64,000 nt of DNA from Calothrix sp. PCC 7103 (lineage in GTDB: Bacteria; Cyanobacteriota; Cyanobacteriia; Cyanobacteriales; Nostocaceae): NCBI RefSeq assembly GCF_000331305.1, contig NZ_KB217478.1:676904-740903 (forward strand), read 5' to 3'. Of the stretch, positions 27,357-36,635 are shown piece after piece (within the stretch, counting starts at the first letter, position 1; each line of letters starts with the position of its first letter). The translations under genes and the position numbers were made by a program. The notes below the pieces were generated by a model, which was not told the DNA's origin, made no database searches, and saw only the letters and a list, made by a program, of their open reading frames with translations.

Positions 27357-28595
27357 TTATGTGATGGGGAAACGTTCGGTGATACGTTTCATTGCTTCTT
27401 CAACGTTAGCGCGACTGTTGAATGCAGAAATGCGGAAGTATCCTTCACCTGCGGCGCCAAAACCAGAACCGGGTGTTCCAACAACGTTGCAGGTGTGCAG
27501 CAATTTGTCGAAAAAGTCCCAGCTTGATAGGTTATTGGGCGTTTTTACCCAAACATAAGGTGCATTTACGCCTCCATATACAGAAATACCGGCTTCTGTA
27601 AGTTTCTCACGGATGATTTTTGCGTTCTCCATGTAGAAATCTATCAATGCTTTGGTTTGTGCTTTGCCTTCTTCTGAATATACTGCTTCGGCGCCTCGCT
27701 GTACTATATAAGATACTCCATTAAATTTGGTAGACTGGCGCCGATTCCAAAGTTTCCATATTTCTACGCTGGAACCGTCGGCAGAAGAACCTGTTAATGT
27801 TTTGGGTACAACGGTTAAGGCACATCGCGTTCCTGTGAAACCTGCATTTTTGGAGAATGACCGAAATTCTATCGCACAATCACGGGCGCCTTCTATTTCA
27901 TAAATAGAATGAGGAATATCTGGGTCATTAATAAATGCTTCGTAAGCTGCATCGAAGAATATTATCGAACCGTTACTAAGCGCGTAGTCAACCCAAGCTT
28001 TGAGATGCTCTTTACTTGCTGTGGCGCCTGTAGGATTATTAGGGAAGCAAAGATAAATCAAATCAACTTTCTGTGAAGGAATTTCAGCAGTAAAGTTATT
28101 GTCGGCAGAAATAGGTAGATAAACTAAACCGCCATATTCACCTTTTTCATTGACATCCCCCGTATGTCCTGCCATAACATTTGTGTCTACGTATACAGGG
28201 TATACTGGGTCTGTGACTGCAATAGTATTATTATTGCCAAAAATATCTAAGATATTACCGCAGTCACATTTAGAACCATCAGAAATAAAAATCTCCGAAG
28301 CATCAACATCACACCCACGAGCTTGAAAATCGTGCTTGGCAATTTTCTCGCGTAACCAAGCATAACCCTGTTCAGGCCCGTACCCTTTAAAATCGTCTCG
28401 ATTTCCCATGTCCTCAACTGCTTTAATCATTGCAGTTCGACAAGCTTCGGGCAATGGTTCGGTAACGTCACCTATTCCTAAGCGAATAACTTTAGCATCA
28501 GCATTCATTTCTGCAAATGCATTCACCCGACGTGCAATCTCTGGGAACAGATAGCCAGCTTTGAGCTTGAGATAATTATCGTTAATCGTTGCCAT
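27357..28595 (-). CDS. dapL: LL-diaminopimelate aminotransferase
   Basis: A 412-residue fold-type I PLP enzyme. Typical DapL stretches are [42 protein letters not shown] and [12 protein letters not shown]. The PLP lysine is near residue 249 in [12 protein letters not shown]. It transaminates tetrahydrodipicolinate directly to LL-diaminopimelate in the lysine/peptidoglycan pathway, bypassing the succinylase branch, as in cyanobacteria, plants and chlamydiae. It is monocistronic. Length and start agree with the family. Confidence 0.97.
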   Translation of the reverse strand: MATINDNYLKLKAGYLFPEIARRVNAFAEMNADAKVIRLGIGDVTEPLPEACRTAMIKAVEDMGNRDDFKGYGPEQGYAWLREKIAKHDFQARGCDVDASEIFISDGSKCDCGNILDIFGNNNTIAVTDPVYPVYVDTNVMAGHTGDVNEKGEYGGLVYLPISADNNFTAEIPSQKVDLIYLCFPNNPTGATASKEHLKAWVDYALSNGSIIFFDAAYEAFINDPDIPHSIYEIEGARDCAIEFRSFSKNAGFTGTRCALTVVPKTLTGSSADGSSVEIWKLWNRRQSTKFNGVSYIVQRGAEAVYSEEGKAQTKALIDFYMENAKIIREKLTEAGISVYGGVNAPYVWVKTPNNLSSWDFFDKLLHTCNVVGTPGSGFGAAGEGYFRISAFNSRANVEEAMKRITERFPIT

Positions 28596-28942
28596 GTTGA
28601 ATAGCTAAAACACCTTAAGAAATCAAGTTTACCGTGGTTCGCAATTCTGTGCTTATCAAAAAGTAAGTTGAGTTTCAACTATATTTCGTTTTATCCAATT
28701 TACGGAATTATTGAATTTGTAATAAATATAACACAAGACACTACACTGAAAATTAAATTTGGCTAGATAAAATTATGTAAATATTTATACATAAGTTCAT
28801 AGTATCTTTATAAAATTTGCAAAAGATTAAATATATATATAATTACAGGTCTTAGATGCGGAGACGAAAATCTGATTTAGTCGGTAGTTATTATAAAATA
28901 CTTACCTTAATCATCTCATCCGGCATATATTTCATTAAGACT

Positions 28943-28957
28943 ATTGTTGTCAACAAT
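28943..28957. promoter_or_regulatory. Palindrome ATTGTTG-T-CAACAAT
   Basis: Perfect 7-bp arms around one central base, about 160 bp before the gene at 29120, in a position suitable for an operator. No cognate regulator was identified. Confidence 0.3.
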
Positions 28958-29040
28958 CATAAGTATAAATAATTATAGATGAATACAAACATGATTTTTT
29001 AATCCAACAAGACTTGCCCTAATAAACCGTGCTTTTAGGC

Positions 29041-29085
29041 AAAATCGTTCTTTTTATTACAAGATTTCAACAAAAAACCTGGTTT
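29041..29085. repeat. Copy of AAACCTGGTTT-type element (left of polysaccharide unit)
   Basis: AAAATCGTTCTTTTTATTAC followed by AAGAT and, 10 bp on, AAACCTGGTTT. It is closely similar to 31070-31094 plus 31104-31114 on the other side of the two-gene unit. Confidence 0.5.
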
Positions 29086-29119
29086 ATCTTTCATAACTGT
29101 ATAGTTAGCTTTTATTAAT

Positions 29120-30283
29120 TTGGTAACGTTTATGGTTTTAAAAAAGTCTGAACCCGCAATTAGTCAACAATTAGCTCGCATACAATGTTTTGCAACTAAG
29201 GCAACGCAAGATATGTTTGCGACTTTGCCAGTTATTGACGAACCGCAAAAACATTTGAGTGCTGCGGTCAGTTGGCTAAAACGCGCGCACGACATATCGC
29301 TTGATGATGGAGTTAGTTGGGGTTATTCGCTTAAAGGTGGTTGGCGAACATCTTATCGTGAAACTTCTGGTTACATAGCTGTGACGTTTTTTAATCTTGC
29401 ACAGCAGTTAAACGATAATGACTCATGGGACAGAGCAGTAAAAATAGCTAAGTGGTTGTGTGACATACAAAATTCCGACGGTTCTGTATCTAATACACGG
29501 TATAGTTCTGAAGGAATAGTTTTTGATACAGGTCAAGTTTTATTAGGATATGTACGAGCTTATCAAGAAACGCAAGAACCATGCTTTTTACAAGCAGCAG
29601 AACGCGCTTCTGACTGGCTGATTAGGGTTGCAGATAGTAATGGACGCTGGACTCGTAATACTCATTTAGGTATACCCCATGTTTATAATACGCGCGTTGC
29701 ATGGGCGCTTTTGGAGTTAAATGCTTTAAAATCAAAACCAGAATATTTGCAAGTCGCTTATGCAAATTTAGATTGGGGACTCAGCCAACAAAAAAATGGA
29801 TGGTTTGACCAATGTGCTTTTACCGAAGATGCAGATCCATTTACTCATAATATTGTTTACGCTCTTAGAGGTTTATTTGAATCAGGAATAATTCAGAAAG
29901 AACAGAAATATATTGACGCTGCAATTCTTGGTTCAGAAGCAATGTTGGCAAAAATGCACTCGAATGGTTTCATACCGGGTCAAATTAACAGTAATGGCAA
30001 ATCAGATGAAAGCTATTGCTGCTTAACAGGCAACTGTCAGATGGCGATTTTGTGGCTAAAACTGTTTGAGCTTAAAAGGGACAGACGTTATTACCAAGCA
30101 GCTTTAACCAGTTTGCAATATGTTATGTCTTGTCAAGACATTCAAACATCAGATTTAAATATTCGGGGTGGAATCAAAGGTTCGCAGCCAATTTGGGGTA
30201 AATACACACGTTTATCTTATCCAAATTGGGCAACCAAATTTTTTATCGATGGTTTACTAATGTTAATAAAAACAAATGTATGA
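29120..30283 (+). CDS. Predicted (alpha/alpha) barrel carbohydrate-active protein
   Basis: A 387-residue soluble protein built of repeated helical pairs with aromatic/Gly loops (GVSWGYSLKGGWRTSYRETS, QNSDGSVSN, NTRVAWALLELN, FTHNIVYALRGLFESG). This pattern fits an alpha/alpha toroid as in polysaccharide lyases and uronyl C5-epimerases. No signal peptide is seen. Its TGA overlaps the ATG of the following WecG/TagA glycosyltransferase gene (ATGA), so the two are translationally coupled and probably act in exopolysaccharide or glycan synthesis. The specific reaction cannot be deduced. Confidence 0.6.
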   Translation: MVTFMVLKKSEPAISQQLARIQCFATKATQDMFATLPVIDEPQKHLSAAVSWLKRAHDISLDDGVSWGYSLKGGWRTSYRETSGYIAVTFFNLAQQLNDNDSWDRAVKIAKWLCDIQNSDGSVSNTRYSSEGIVFDTGQVLLGYVRAYQETQEPCFLQAAERASDWLIRVADSNGRWTRNTHLGIPHVYNTRVAWALLELNALKSKPEYLQVAYANLDWGLSQQKNGWFDQCAFTEDADPFTHNIVYALRGLFESGIIQKEQKYIDAAILGSEAMLAKMHSNGFIPGQINSNGKSDESYCCLTGNCQMAILWLKLFELKRDRRYYQAALTSLQYVMSCQDIQTSDLNIRGGIKGSQPIWGKYTRLSYPNWATKFFIDGLLMLIKTNV

Positions 30284-31038
30284 ATCGAATTAAGTTATTG
30301 AACTGTTTTTACGATACTGTTACTTTTGATGAAACTTTGGACTGGGCAAGTGAATGGATTAAGAACGAGAAGCAAGGATATATTGCCACTGTCAATGTGG
30401 CTATCTCAATAATGATGCGTTCAAATGATTACTTGCAAAATTTTATTAATAATGCATCATTAGTAGTGGCTGACGGTCAACCAATAGTCTGGGCATCAAG
30501 ATTGTTTGCTCTGCCCATACCCGAACGAGTCACAGGAGTCGATTTGGTAGAGGGATTAGCAGTAGTTGCCAGTAAAGAGGATTTTCATGTGTTTTTGCTT
30601 GGAGCAGAGCCAGAAGTTATTGAGACTGTAGTCAAAAAACTACAGCAAAAGTATAACCAATTAAATATTTGTGGCTTTCATCATGGATATTTTTCCAATA
30701 GCGAAACACCAAAAATTGTTGAAGCTATCAAGCAGAGTCAAGCCCAAATTCTAATTGTCGGGATGGGTGTTCCTCGACAAGAAAATTTCATTCAAGAGAA
30801 TTTTTCACAGTTGGGAGTTAATCTAGCAATTGGTGTTGGTGGGACTTTTCAAGTGATTGCAGGTACGAAAAGAAGGGCGCCTTTGTGGATGCAACAAGTT
30901 GGATTAGAATGGTTTTATCGATTACTCCAAGAACCTGGGAGATTGTGGAAACGCTATTTAGTCACCAATTCACAGTTCCTTTTTTACTTGGCACTTGAAA
31001 TACTAGGGATAAATATTCACCAAAGGCGTGATTCTTAG
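30280..31038 (+). CDS. WecG/TagA/CpsF family glycosyltransferase
   Basis: A 252-residue GT26-type enzyme. Family motifs are VVADGQPIVWASRLF, RVTGVDLVEGL, VFLLGAEPEV, LIVGMGVPRQENFI, AIGVGGTFQVIAGTKRRAPLWMQQVGLEW and RLLQEPGRLWKRYL. It adds a sugar (N-acetylmannosamine or similar) to a lipid-linked precursor at the inner face of the membrane. The start was taken at ATG 30280, which overlaps the previous stop. A longer frame from 30226 would bury 58 bp in the upstream gene and lacks homology there. It is coupled with the helical-barrel protein gene. Confidence 0.93.
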   Translation: MNRIKLLNCFYDTVTFDETLDWASEWIKNEKQGYIATVNVAISIMMRSNDYLQNFINNASLVVADGQPIVWASRLFALPIPERVTGVDLVEGLAVVASKEDFHVFLLGAEPEVIETVVKKLQQKYNQLNICGFHHGYFSNSETPKIVEAIKQSQAQILIVGMGVPRQENFIQENFSQLGVNLAIGVGGTFQVIAGTKRRAPLWMQQVGLEWFYRLLQEPGRLWKRYLVTNSQFLFYLALEILGINIHQRRDS

Positions 31039-31053
31039 TATGATTAAAGAAAT

Positions 31054-31114
31054 AAACCTGGTTTTTAACAAAATCGTTGTTTTCATTACAAGATATGATA
31101 AAGAAACCAGGTTT
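31054..31114. repeat. Inverted repeat AAACCTGGTTT...AAACCAGGTTT
   Basis: Perfect 11-bp arms at 31054-31064 and 31104-31114 with a 39-nt loop, between the glycosyltransferase and the monooxygenase. The loop matches most of 29041-29065. Confidence 0.6.
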
Positions 31115-31131
31115 CTATAGGAGATGCAGTA

Positions 31132-32334
31132 ATGCCGCAAGTCGTAATTGTAGGGGCAGGACCAACTGGCGCCACACTGGCTTTACTTTTAGCCAAACGT
31201 GGTATTACTGTATCGTTAGTCGAAGCAACCACAGATTTTTATCGAGTGTTTCGTGGTGAGGGGTTAATGCCTAGTGGACTAGATGCCCTCAAACAGATGG
31301 GTTTGTCTGAGATACTACAGCAAATACCACACCGAGAATTTAGCGCTTGGGAAGTTATATTAGGCAAAAAGACACTTTTTCGTGTTGCTGAACCGATGGA
31401 ATCAAACTTTCCACCATGTACATTAGTATCACAACCACCTTTACTGACAGCTTTAATTGAACAAGCTCAAACATTTCCTGAATTTGAGTTTATTCAAGGA
31501 GTTCCAGTTAAAGATTTATTACGAGTTGATGACCGGGTAGCAGGTGTCAAACTTGCAGATGGTAGAGAGATTTTTGCCTCGATTACAATTGGAGCAGATG
31601 GTCGTAACTCGGTTATACGTCAACGTGCGGGTTTACATTTAGAAAAGCAACCCAAAGATATAGATATTCTTTGGTTTAAGCTTGCCGATAGTCCTAACTT
31701 TGTATCCGAGAATATATTTTATGCCGTTTCTAACGGAGATAGAAGCTTTGGTCTTTTTCATGGGGCAGAAGAAGGTAAGTTACATTTGTCTTGGATATTG
31801 TTCCCGCAAGATGAAATCGATCAAAAACCTGCACAATGGGCGCCTATTTTCGCTTCAGTGGCGCCAGCTTGGATGGCAGAACATATTATAAACCATGCAG
31901 AAACTATCGAAAGACCAATTAAATTATCGGTGGTAGTCGGTCGTTGTCCTTCTTGGTATGCATCTGGTGTAATACTCCTAGGTGATGCAGCGCACCCAAT
32001 GTCACCTATTCGCGCACAAGGTATTAATGTTGCATTACGCGATGTAATTGTGACAGCTAATTATATTGTACCATTATTACAAGCCAAAGCTACAGGCGCC
32101 GAACTTGATATAGCGCTGGCAAAAATTCAAGCTGAACGTGAACCAGAAATTATCCGCGCACAGCAACTTCAATCTGAAGAAGCAGACCAAGCAGAAATTT
32201 TGCGTAGATACAATCTTTTTCGTCCAATTCTGTTTTTTGGCGCCCGCTTATTACGTCAAAGAATTCGTCACAAGTGGGTAAAACGTCAGCATGAGATGCG
32301 CGTTGGTGTCACTCAAGTTAGTTTAATGGTCTAA
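31132..32334 (+). CDS. FAD-dependent aromatic-type monooxygenase
   Basis: A 400-residue flavoprotein of the PHBH/UbiH-like class. The dinucleotide-binding motif GAGPTG (residues 8-13) is followed by an acidic strand end (SLVEA). Asp-Gly near TIGADGRNSVIR and the GDAAHPMSPIRAQGINVALRD motif near residue 285 complete FAD/ribityl binding. It would hydroxylate an aromatic or quinone-like substrate with NAD(P)H and O2; the substrate is unknown. A good ribosome site (TAGGAG) precedes the ATG. It is separated from the polysaccharide genes by a hairpin. Confidence 0.88.
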   Translation: MPQVVIVGAGPTGATLALLLAKRGITVSLVEATTDFYRVFRGEGLMPSGLDALKQMGLSEILQQIPHREFSAWEVILGKKTLFRVAEPMESNFPPCTLVSQPPLLTALIEQAQTFPEFEFIQGVPVKDLLRVDDRVAGVKLADGREIFASITIGADGRNSVIRQRAGLHLEKQPKDIDILWFKLADSPNFVSENIFYAVSNGDRSFGLFHGAEEGKLHLSWILFPQDEIDQKPAQWAPIFASVAPAWMAEHIINHAETIERPIKLSVVVGRCPSWYASGVILLGDAAHPMSPIRAQGINVALRDVIVTANYIVPLLQAKATGAELDIALAKIQAEREPEIIRAQQLQSEEADQAEILRRYNLFRPILFFGARLLRQRIRHKWVKRQHEMRVGVTQVSLMV

Positions 32335-32363
32335 GAGGTTTCCAAAAATTAAACTAACTATCT

Positions 32364-32400
32364 TGTAGGTTTGGTTCCGCAAAGCCTCCACCCAACCTAC
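32364..32400. repeat. Decayed GTAGGTTGGG hairpin
   Basis: GTAGGTTTGG and, after a short loop, CCACCCAACCTAC. It belongs to the family seen intact at 19762-19843 and lies just after the monooxygenase stop. Confidence 0.5.
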
Positions 32401-32789
32401 GATTTTTTGCGTTTGTAAGCTATCCCTTGCGGTATTGGGACGGGCAAGGATGCGAATACCACAAAAAGTTTTGAGTTTTTTTAATATTTGTTATATTGTT
32501 GATTTACTATACAGTTAATGTTTATTTTAATGTATAAATTGTATATTTTAATTTTAAATCAAACAAATCAAACAAAAAAATAGAAGTTATACTCAATTTT
32601 AAGTATTTACACAGATGGAGTTTGAGTTATTAGGAACTTACATTTGTATTTAACTCAAGTTCCATAAGAATGAGAGATATGAAGTTTGACGGTAAAACTA
32701 AAGCTTTTTTAGTTTATTCAGGTAAATAATTGGGATGTATAAATCAAAAACATTATCCATAATATTTGCTATTATATCTCAAATAAGCA

Positions 32790-32801
32790 CCTAATATTAG
32801 G
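32790..32801. promoter_or_regulatory. Palindrome CCTAATATTAGG
   Basis: A perfect 12-bp palindrome 46 bp before the CHASE3 kinase ATG, followed at once by a TATTTA tandem run. It could be an operator; no regulator is known. Confidence 0.25.
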
Positions 32802-32847
32802 TATTTATATTTATATTTATATTTAGATATTAACTAAAATAATCCGT

Positions 32848-34518
32848 ATGAACCAAGCCTCAAGTAGAGTAATTACAGTCGCCTTCAGTTGTGCATTAGC
32901 ATTACTGTCTGGTGTGATAATTGCTTCTTACTTGAGTGTAAGACAGTCAAACCAAGATAAACAATGGGTCATTCATAGCTATAATGTAATCACAACCATT
33001 AAGGATATGAATATTAGACTCCTTAGCGCTGAAAGTAAGCGCAGGGGTTATATTGTAGTAGGTAAGCCATCTTATATTGAAACTTATCAGCAAGATCAAG
33101 ATAAAGTTTACAAATCTTTAAATAAGTTATATAACTTAACAAAAGATAACTCTAAGCAACAGCGTAGACTCAATGAAATTAAGCCATTAATTGACAAAAT
33201 ATTTATTTTTTTTGATAAGTCAATCAAGCTATTCAGCCAAAATCCTAAATATTTATCGTCTCAAATTGCCATTACAGAAGAGAATAGTCGGTTAAACGAA
33301 CTGATTGAGACTATATCCAAAGAGATGGAAGGTGAGGAAAAAATTTTATTGAAATTGCGAACGCAACAAACAAGCAGCAGTATTAGTAGAACTAATATAT
33401 TAGTGGGGGTGGGATATGGTTTTAGTTTAGTCTTACTTGTAAGTGTATACCTATTACTGCGAAAGCAATTTGATTTAATTTATCCAACAGATAAAGAAAT
33501 ATTAAAAACAGTATTTGAAGCTCATCTTACTCGCCAGACTTCATATTATAGTAGTGAGTATCGTATGCGCTGTAAAGATTGTTCTTATAAATGGGTTTTA
33601 GCGCGTGGACAAGCTCTGTGGAACGAAGCAGGAATTCCAATTAGAACAGTAGGTTCAATTACTGACATTACAGAACGTAAACAAGCGGAAGCAGCAATTT
33701 TTCAGTTCAAGCAAGAACTCGAAACAAGAGTTCGACAGCGTACAGCAGCTTTACAAATCAGCGAAGCAGAGTTACAAAAATTAAATAAAGAATTATTACG
33801 CTCTAATGAAGATTTAGAACAATTCGCTTATATAGTTTCCCATGATTTACAGGAACCATTACGAGCAATAATCGGTTTTACCCATATTTTAGAAGCAAAA
33901 TATCAAGAATATCTAGATGAATCGGCGCAAAGATATATAAAAATTATTATTGATGCTGGGGAAAGAATGCATCAATTAATATATGACTTGCTAACCTACT
34001 CTCGCGTTGGCATTCGTGGTCAAGAATTTACTGTTATTGACTCTAACCAAGCTCTTAACCAAGCCATGATTAATTTGCAAGTAGCTATTGCCGAAAGTCA
34101 AGCAATTATCAACCACGATACTTTACCAAAAGTACTTGGAGACAAAACTCAGCTAGTACAAGTATTTCAAAATATAATTGCAAATGCTATTAAGTTTTGT
34201 CGGCAAAAACCTCAAATTCATATTGGAGTTAAAGAAATAGAAAATCCGTTGTATACTCAGAAATACCTTTTTTGGATACAAGACAACGGAATCGGCATAA
34301 AATCGCAATATATTAAGTACATTTTTGATGTTTTTCGTCGCTTGCATACACGTGATGATTTTTCTGGTACAGGTATTGGTTTGGCAATTTGTAAGAAAAT
34401 AATTGAGCGTCACAATGGTAATATTTGGGCAGAATCAGAGCCGGAAGTCGGAACTACTTTTTACTTTACATTGACGGCGCCTTCTGAAAGCTTACTTGTT
34501 AATAGGGTGCATAATTAG
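32848..34518 (+). CDS. CHASE3 sensor histidine kinase
   Basis: A 556-residue membrane kinase. A first membrane helix (about 8-28) leads to a periplasmic CHASE3 helical sensor (LLSAESKRRGYIVVGKPSYI), then a second helix (about 185-205). After it only the C-terminal half of a PAS domain remains (SSEYRMRCKDCSYKWVLARG...GSITDITERKQ), then a coiled coil, HisKA with His332 in VSHDLQEPLR, and HATPase (NAIKFCRQK, GTGIGLAI). No receiver is attached. The missing first half of the PAS suggests an internal deletion. It probably heads the signalling cluster; the partner may be one of the following receiver proteins. Confidence 0.92.
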   Translation: MNQASSRVITVAFSCALALLSGVIIASYLSVRQSNQDKQWVIHSYNVITTIKDMNIRLLSAESKRRGYIVVGKPSYIETYQQDQDKVYKSLNKLYNLTKDNSKQQRRLNEIKPLIDKIFIFFDKSIKLFSQNPKYLSSQIAITEENSRLNELIETISKEMEGEEKILLKLRTQQTSSSISRTNILVGVGYGFSLVLLVSVYLLLRKQFDLIYPTDKEILKTVFEAHLTRQTSYYSSEYRMRCKDCSYKWVLARGQALWNEAGIPIRTVGSITDITERKQAEAAIFQFKQELETRVRQRTAALQISEAELQKLNKELLRSNEDLEQFAYIVSHDLQEPLRAIIGFTHILEAKYQEYLDESAQRYIKIIIDAGERMHQLIYDLLTYSRVGIRGQEFTVIDSNQALNQAMINLQVAIAESQAIINHDTLPKVLGDKTQLVQVFQNIIANAIKFCRQKPQIHIGVKEIENPLYTQKYLFWIQDNGIGIKSQYIKYIFDVFRRLHTRDDFSGTGIGLAICKKIIERHNGNIWAESEPEVGTTFYFTLTAPSESLLVNRVHN

Positions 34519-34568
34519 GACAAATGTTACAAAAATATGTTTGATGGGGCAGAAAATACTATACAATT

Positions 34569-36635
34569 GTGATCACAATAATTACCAAATTATATAAAAC
34601 TATCTTTACTGTCATGGGCTCTCAATTTTTGTCGGCAAAATCATTTAACTACCTGTCCTCAGTTTTGGATGAGGTAATTGAAGTTTGCCCTTTAGTAACC
34701 CCTGATGTATCTGTTGCAGAAGCAATTACCCTAGTATGCCAAGGTAGGACAGAACAAAGCCAAATTTTCAATGCTGTAGTCGTAGAAAATTCGATTCCCA
34801 TAGGAGTACTAACAAGTGAAGATATAGTCAGACAGATAGCAGCAGGGAAAAAAATAGAATTTGTTAGAGTTGCAGATGCATTAACTCAACCTTTGGTAAC
34901 GCTCATGCGCTCACAAATTAAAAGTATTGACTATATATTAGATAAGTTTGATAACCAAACATATAGTTTAATTGTACTATCGGCAAATGGTGATGTAGAG
35001 GGGATAATAACTAAGGCAAATATTATTCCAGCTTTAAAAAATACTCTTCTCGAACAAGAAAGTAGCGTTGGCATAATGCGAAAAATTATTGAAACTGTCA
35101 GCGATGGGGTATTTGTATATGATTTAGAGACAAGACTTTTAGTTGAAGCAAATCCTTCTGCTTACAAAATGCACGGTTTTACATATGAAGAGTTGTTAAG
35201 AGCTCCTATAAGTAAGTATATACATCAAAACTCACATCATATTATCGGAAGTTTTTTTCAGGGGCATGAGCTGAACCGTGAATATTTGATCGAAGCTACT
35301 GGTATACATAAAGATGGTAGCGCTTTCGATGGTGAACTTAGGGGAACAATAGTTAATTATAACTATAGAAAATTTGCTATAATTGCAGTACGAAACATAA
35401 GTAACCGTAAACGTTTAGAGAAAGCTTTGAGGGAACTAGGCAAAATAAATTCGGATCTAGCTCGTGCGACTCGTATGAAAGATGAATTTTTAGCGAATAT
35501 GGGTCACGAGTTACGCACACCTTTAAATGCCATTTTAGGTTTATCAGAAGGTTTAATTGATGAGGTTTATGCACCATTAGTTGAGAAACAAAAAAAAGCA
35601 ATATCAAATATTCAAAGTTGCGGACAAAACCTTTTAGATTTAATTAACGATATTCTCGATTTGACAAAAATTGAGTCTGGTGATTTTAAAATCAATAAAA
35701 ATTTAGTAGATATTAATACTCTGTGTACTTCTATTTATCCTTTGGTTAGACAACTTGCATGTAAAAAAAATATAACACTAACGTTTACAATTGCTCCTAC
35801 TATAGATAAAGTATGGATTGATTCACTTTGTATACGTCAGGTTTTAATAAATCTATTGAGTAATGGTATTAAATTTACAGCAAATGGCGGAAGTGTTGAA
35901 CTTGTCGTCAATGTTGATAAAGAAGCAAAGAAAATTTACTTTCGAGTTTTTGATACTGGTATTGGGATTGATGCTAAAAATTTTAATAAATTGTTTCAAC
36001 CATTTGTACAGATTGATGCTTCATTGTCCCGCAGCTATTCAGGTACTGGGTTGGGATTGGTTCTAGTTAAAAAAATTATAGATATGCATGACGGTAATGT
36101 TACAGTTTCTAGTGAAGTTGGTAAGGGAAGTTGCTTTACTTGTACACTACCATTGATTACTGATCCACAGTTAAGTTGTTCTGATTTTACACATCAATCT
36201 ACTTACCAACCTATAAAATCATTTATATTAACAGAAGAAAATAGTAACTATAATACTATAAATAAACCCTTAATTTTAGTAGCAGATGATAATAATATTA
36301 ACGCTGAGTTAATTTGCGAATTTTTAACAGGATGTGGTTATCAATTTACTATTGCACGTGATGGATTAGAAGCTGTTGAATTTGCCATCGCGCAGAATCC
36401 TCAGCTAATTGTTATAGATGTGCAAATGCCAAAACTTGATGGTTTAGCTGCAATCGCACGTATGCGTGAAGTACCAGATCTTTCACAAACCCCAATAATT
36501 GCTTTAACTGCATTGTCTGAGGGTAAAAACAAATGTATTGAAGCTGGCGCCGATGAGTTTATTCTGAAACCAGTTAGCCTGAAATACTTAAACTCGGTAA
36601 TCAAAAAGTTATTAAGTAGGAATCAAAAGCCATGA
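34569..36635 (+). CDS. CBS-PAS hybrid histidine kinase
   Basis: A 688-residue cytoplasmic protein. A CBS pair (about 25-165: CPLVTPDVSVAEAI, IPIGVLTSEDIVR, GDVEGIITKANI) may bind adenine nucleotides. Then come PAS (170-290), HisKA with His313 in MGHELRTPLNAILG, HATPase (NLLSNGIKFT, GTGLGLVL), and C-terminal REC with Asp617 in VIDVQMPKLDG. The first start is GTG 34569; ATG 34614 (MGSQFLSAKS) is a more ordinary alternative. Its TGA overlaps the next gene's ATG by 4 bp, so it is coupled to the receiver-kinase that follows. CBS input suggests energy-status sensing, which is inference. Confidence 0.92.
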   Translation: MITIITKLYKTIFTVMGSQFLSAKSFNYLSSVLDEVIEVCPLVTPDVSVAEAITLVCQGRTEQSQIFNAVVVENSIPIGVLTSEDIVRQIAAGKKIEFVRVADALTQPLVTLMRSQIKSIDYILDKFDNQTYSLIVLSANGDVEGIITKANIIPALKNTLLEQESSVGIMRKIIETVSDGVFVYDLETRLLVEANPSAYKMHGFTYEELLRAPISKYIHQNSHHIIGSFFQGHELNREYLIEATGIHKDGSAFDGELRGTIVNYNYRKFAIIAVRNISNRKRLEKALRELGKINSDLARATRMKDEFLANMGHELRTPLNAILGLSEGLIDEVYAPLVEKQKKAISNIQSCGQNLLDLINDILDLTKIESGDFKINKNLVDINTLCTSIYPLVRQLACKKNITLTFTIAPTIDKVWIDSLCIRQVLINLLSNGIKFTANGGSVELVVNVDKEAKKIYFRVFDTGIGIDAKNFNKLFQPFVQIDASLSRSYSGTGLGLVLVKKIIDMHDGNVTVSSEVGKGSCFTCTLPLITDPQLSCSDFTHQSTYQPIKSFILTEENSNYNTINKPLILVADDNNINAELICEFLTGCGYQFTIARDGLEAVEFAIAQNPQLIVIDVQMPKLDGLAAIARMREVPDLSQTPIIALTALSEGKNKCIEAGADEFILKPVSLKYLNSVIKKLLSRNQKP

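Larger units (their letters stand above)
28596..29119. other. 524-bp AT-rich spacer upstream of polysaccharide genes
   Basis: It holds the 15-bp palindrome at 28943-28957 and a copy of the AAACCTGGTTT element at 29041-29085. No coding fragment was found. dapL and the polysaccharide unit are divergent, so promoters for both should lie here. Confidence 0.5.
32335..32847. other. 513-bp spacer; boundary of the signalling island
   Basis: It contains a decayed copy of the GTAGGTTGGGTGG hairpin (32364-32400), a very AT-rich tract, a 12-bp palindrome (32790-32801) and a TATTTA tandem run (about 32801-32825) just before the kinase. No gene was seen. Confidence 0.5.

Noticed and set aside
30226-30279. 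Upstream extension of the WecG/TagA glycosyltransferase
   Set aside because: It would overlap the previous gene by 58 bp, and the residues do not fit the family; the ATGA overlap at 30280 is a better start.
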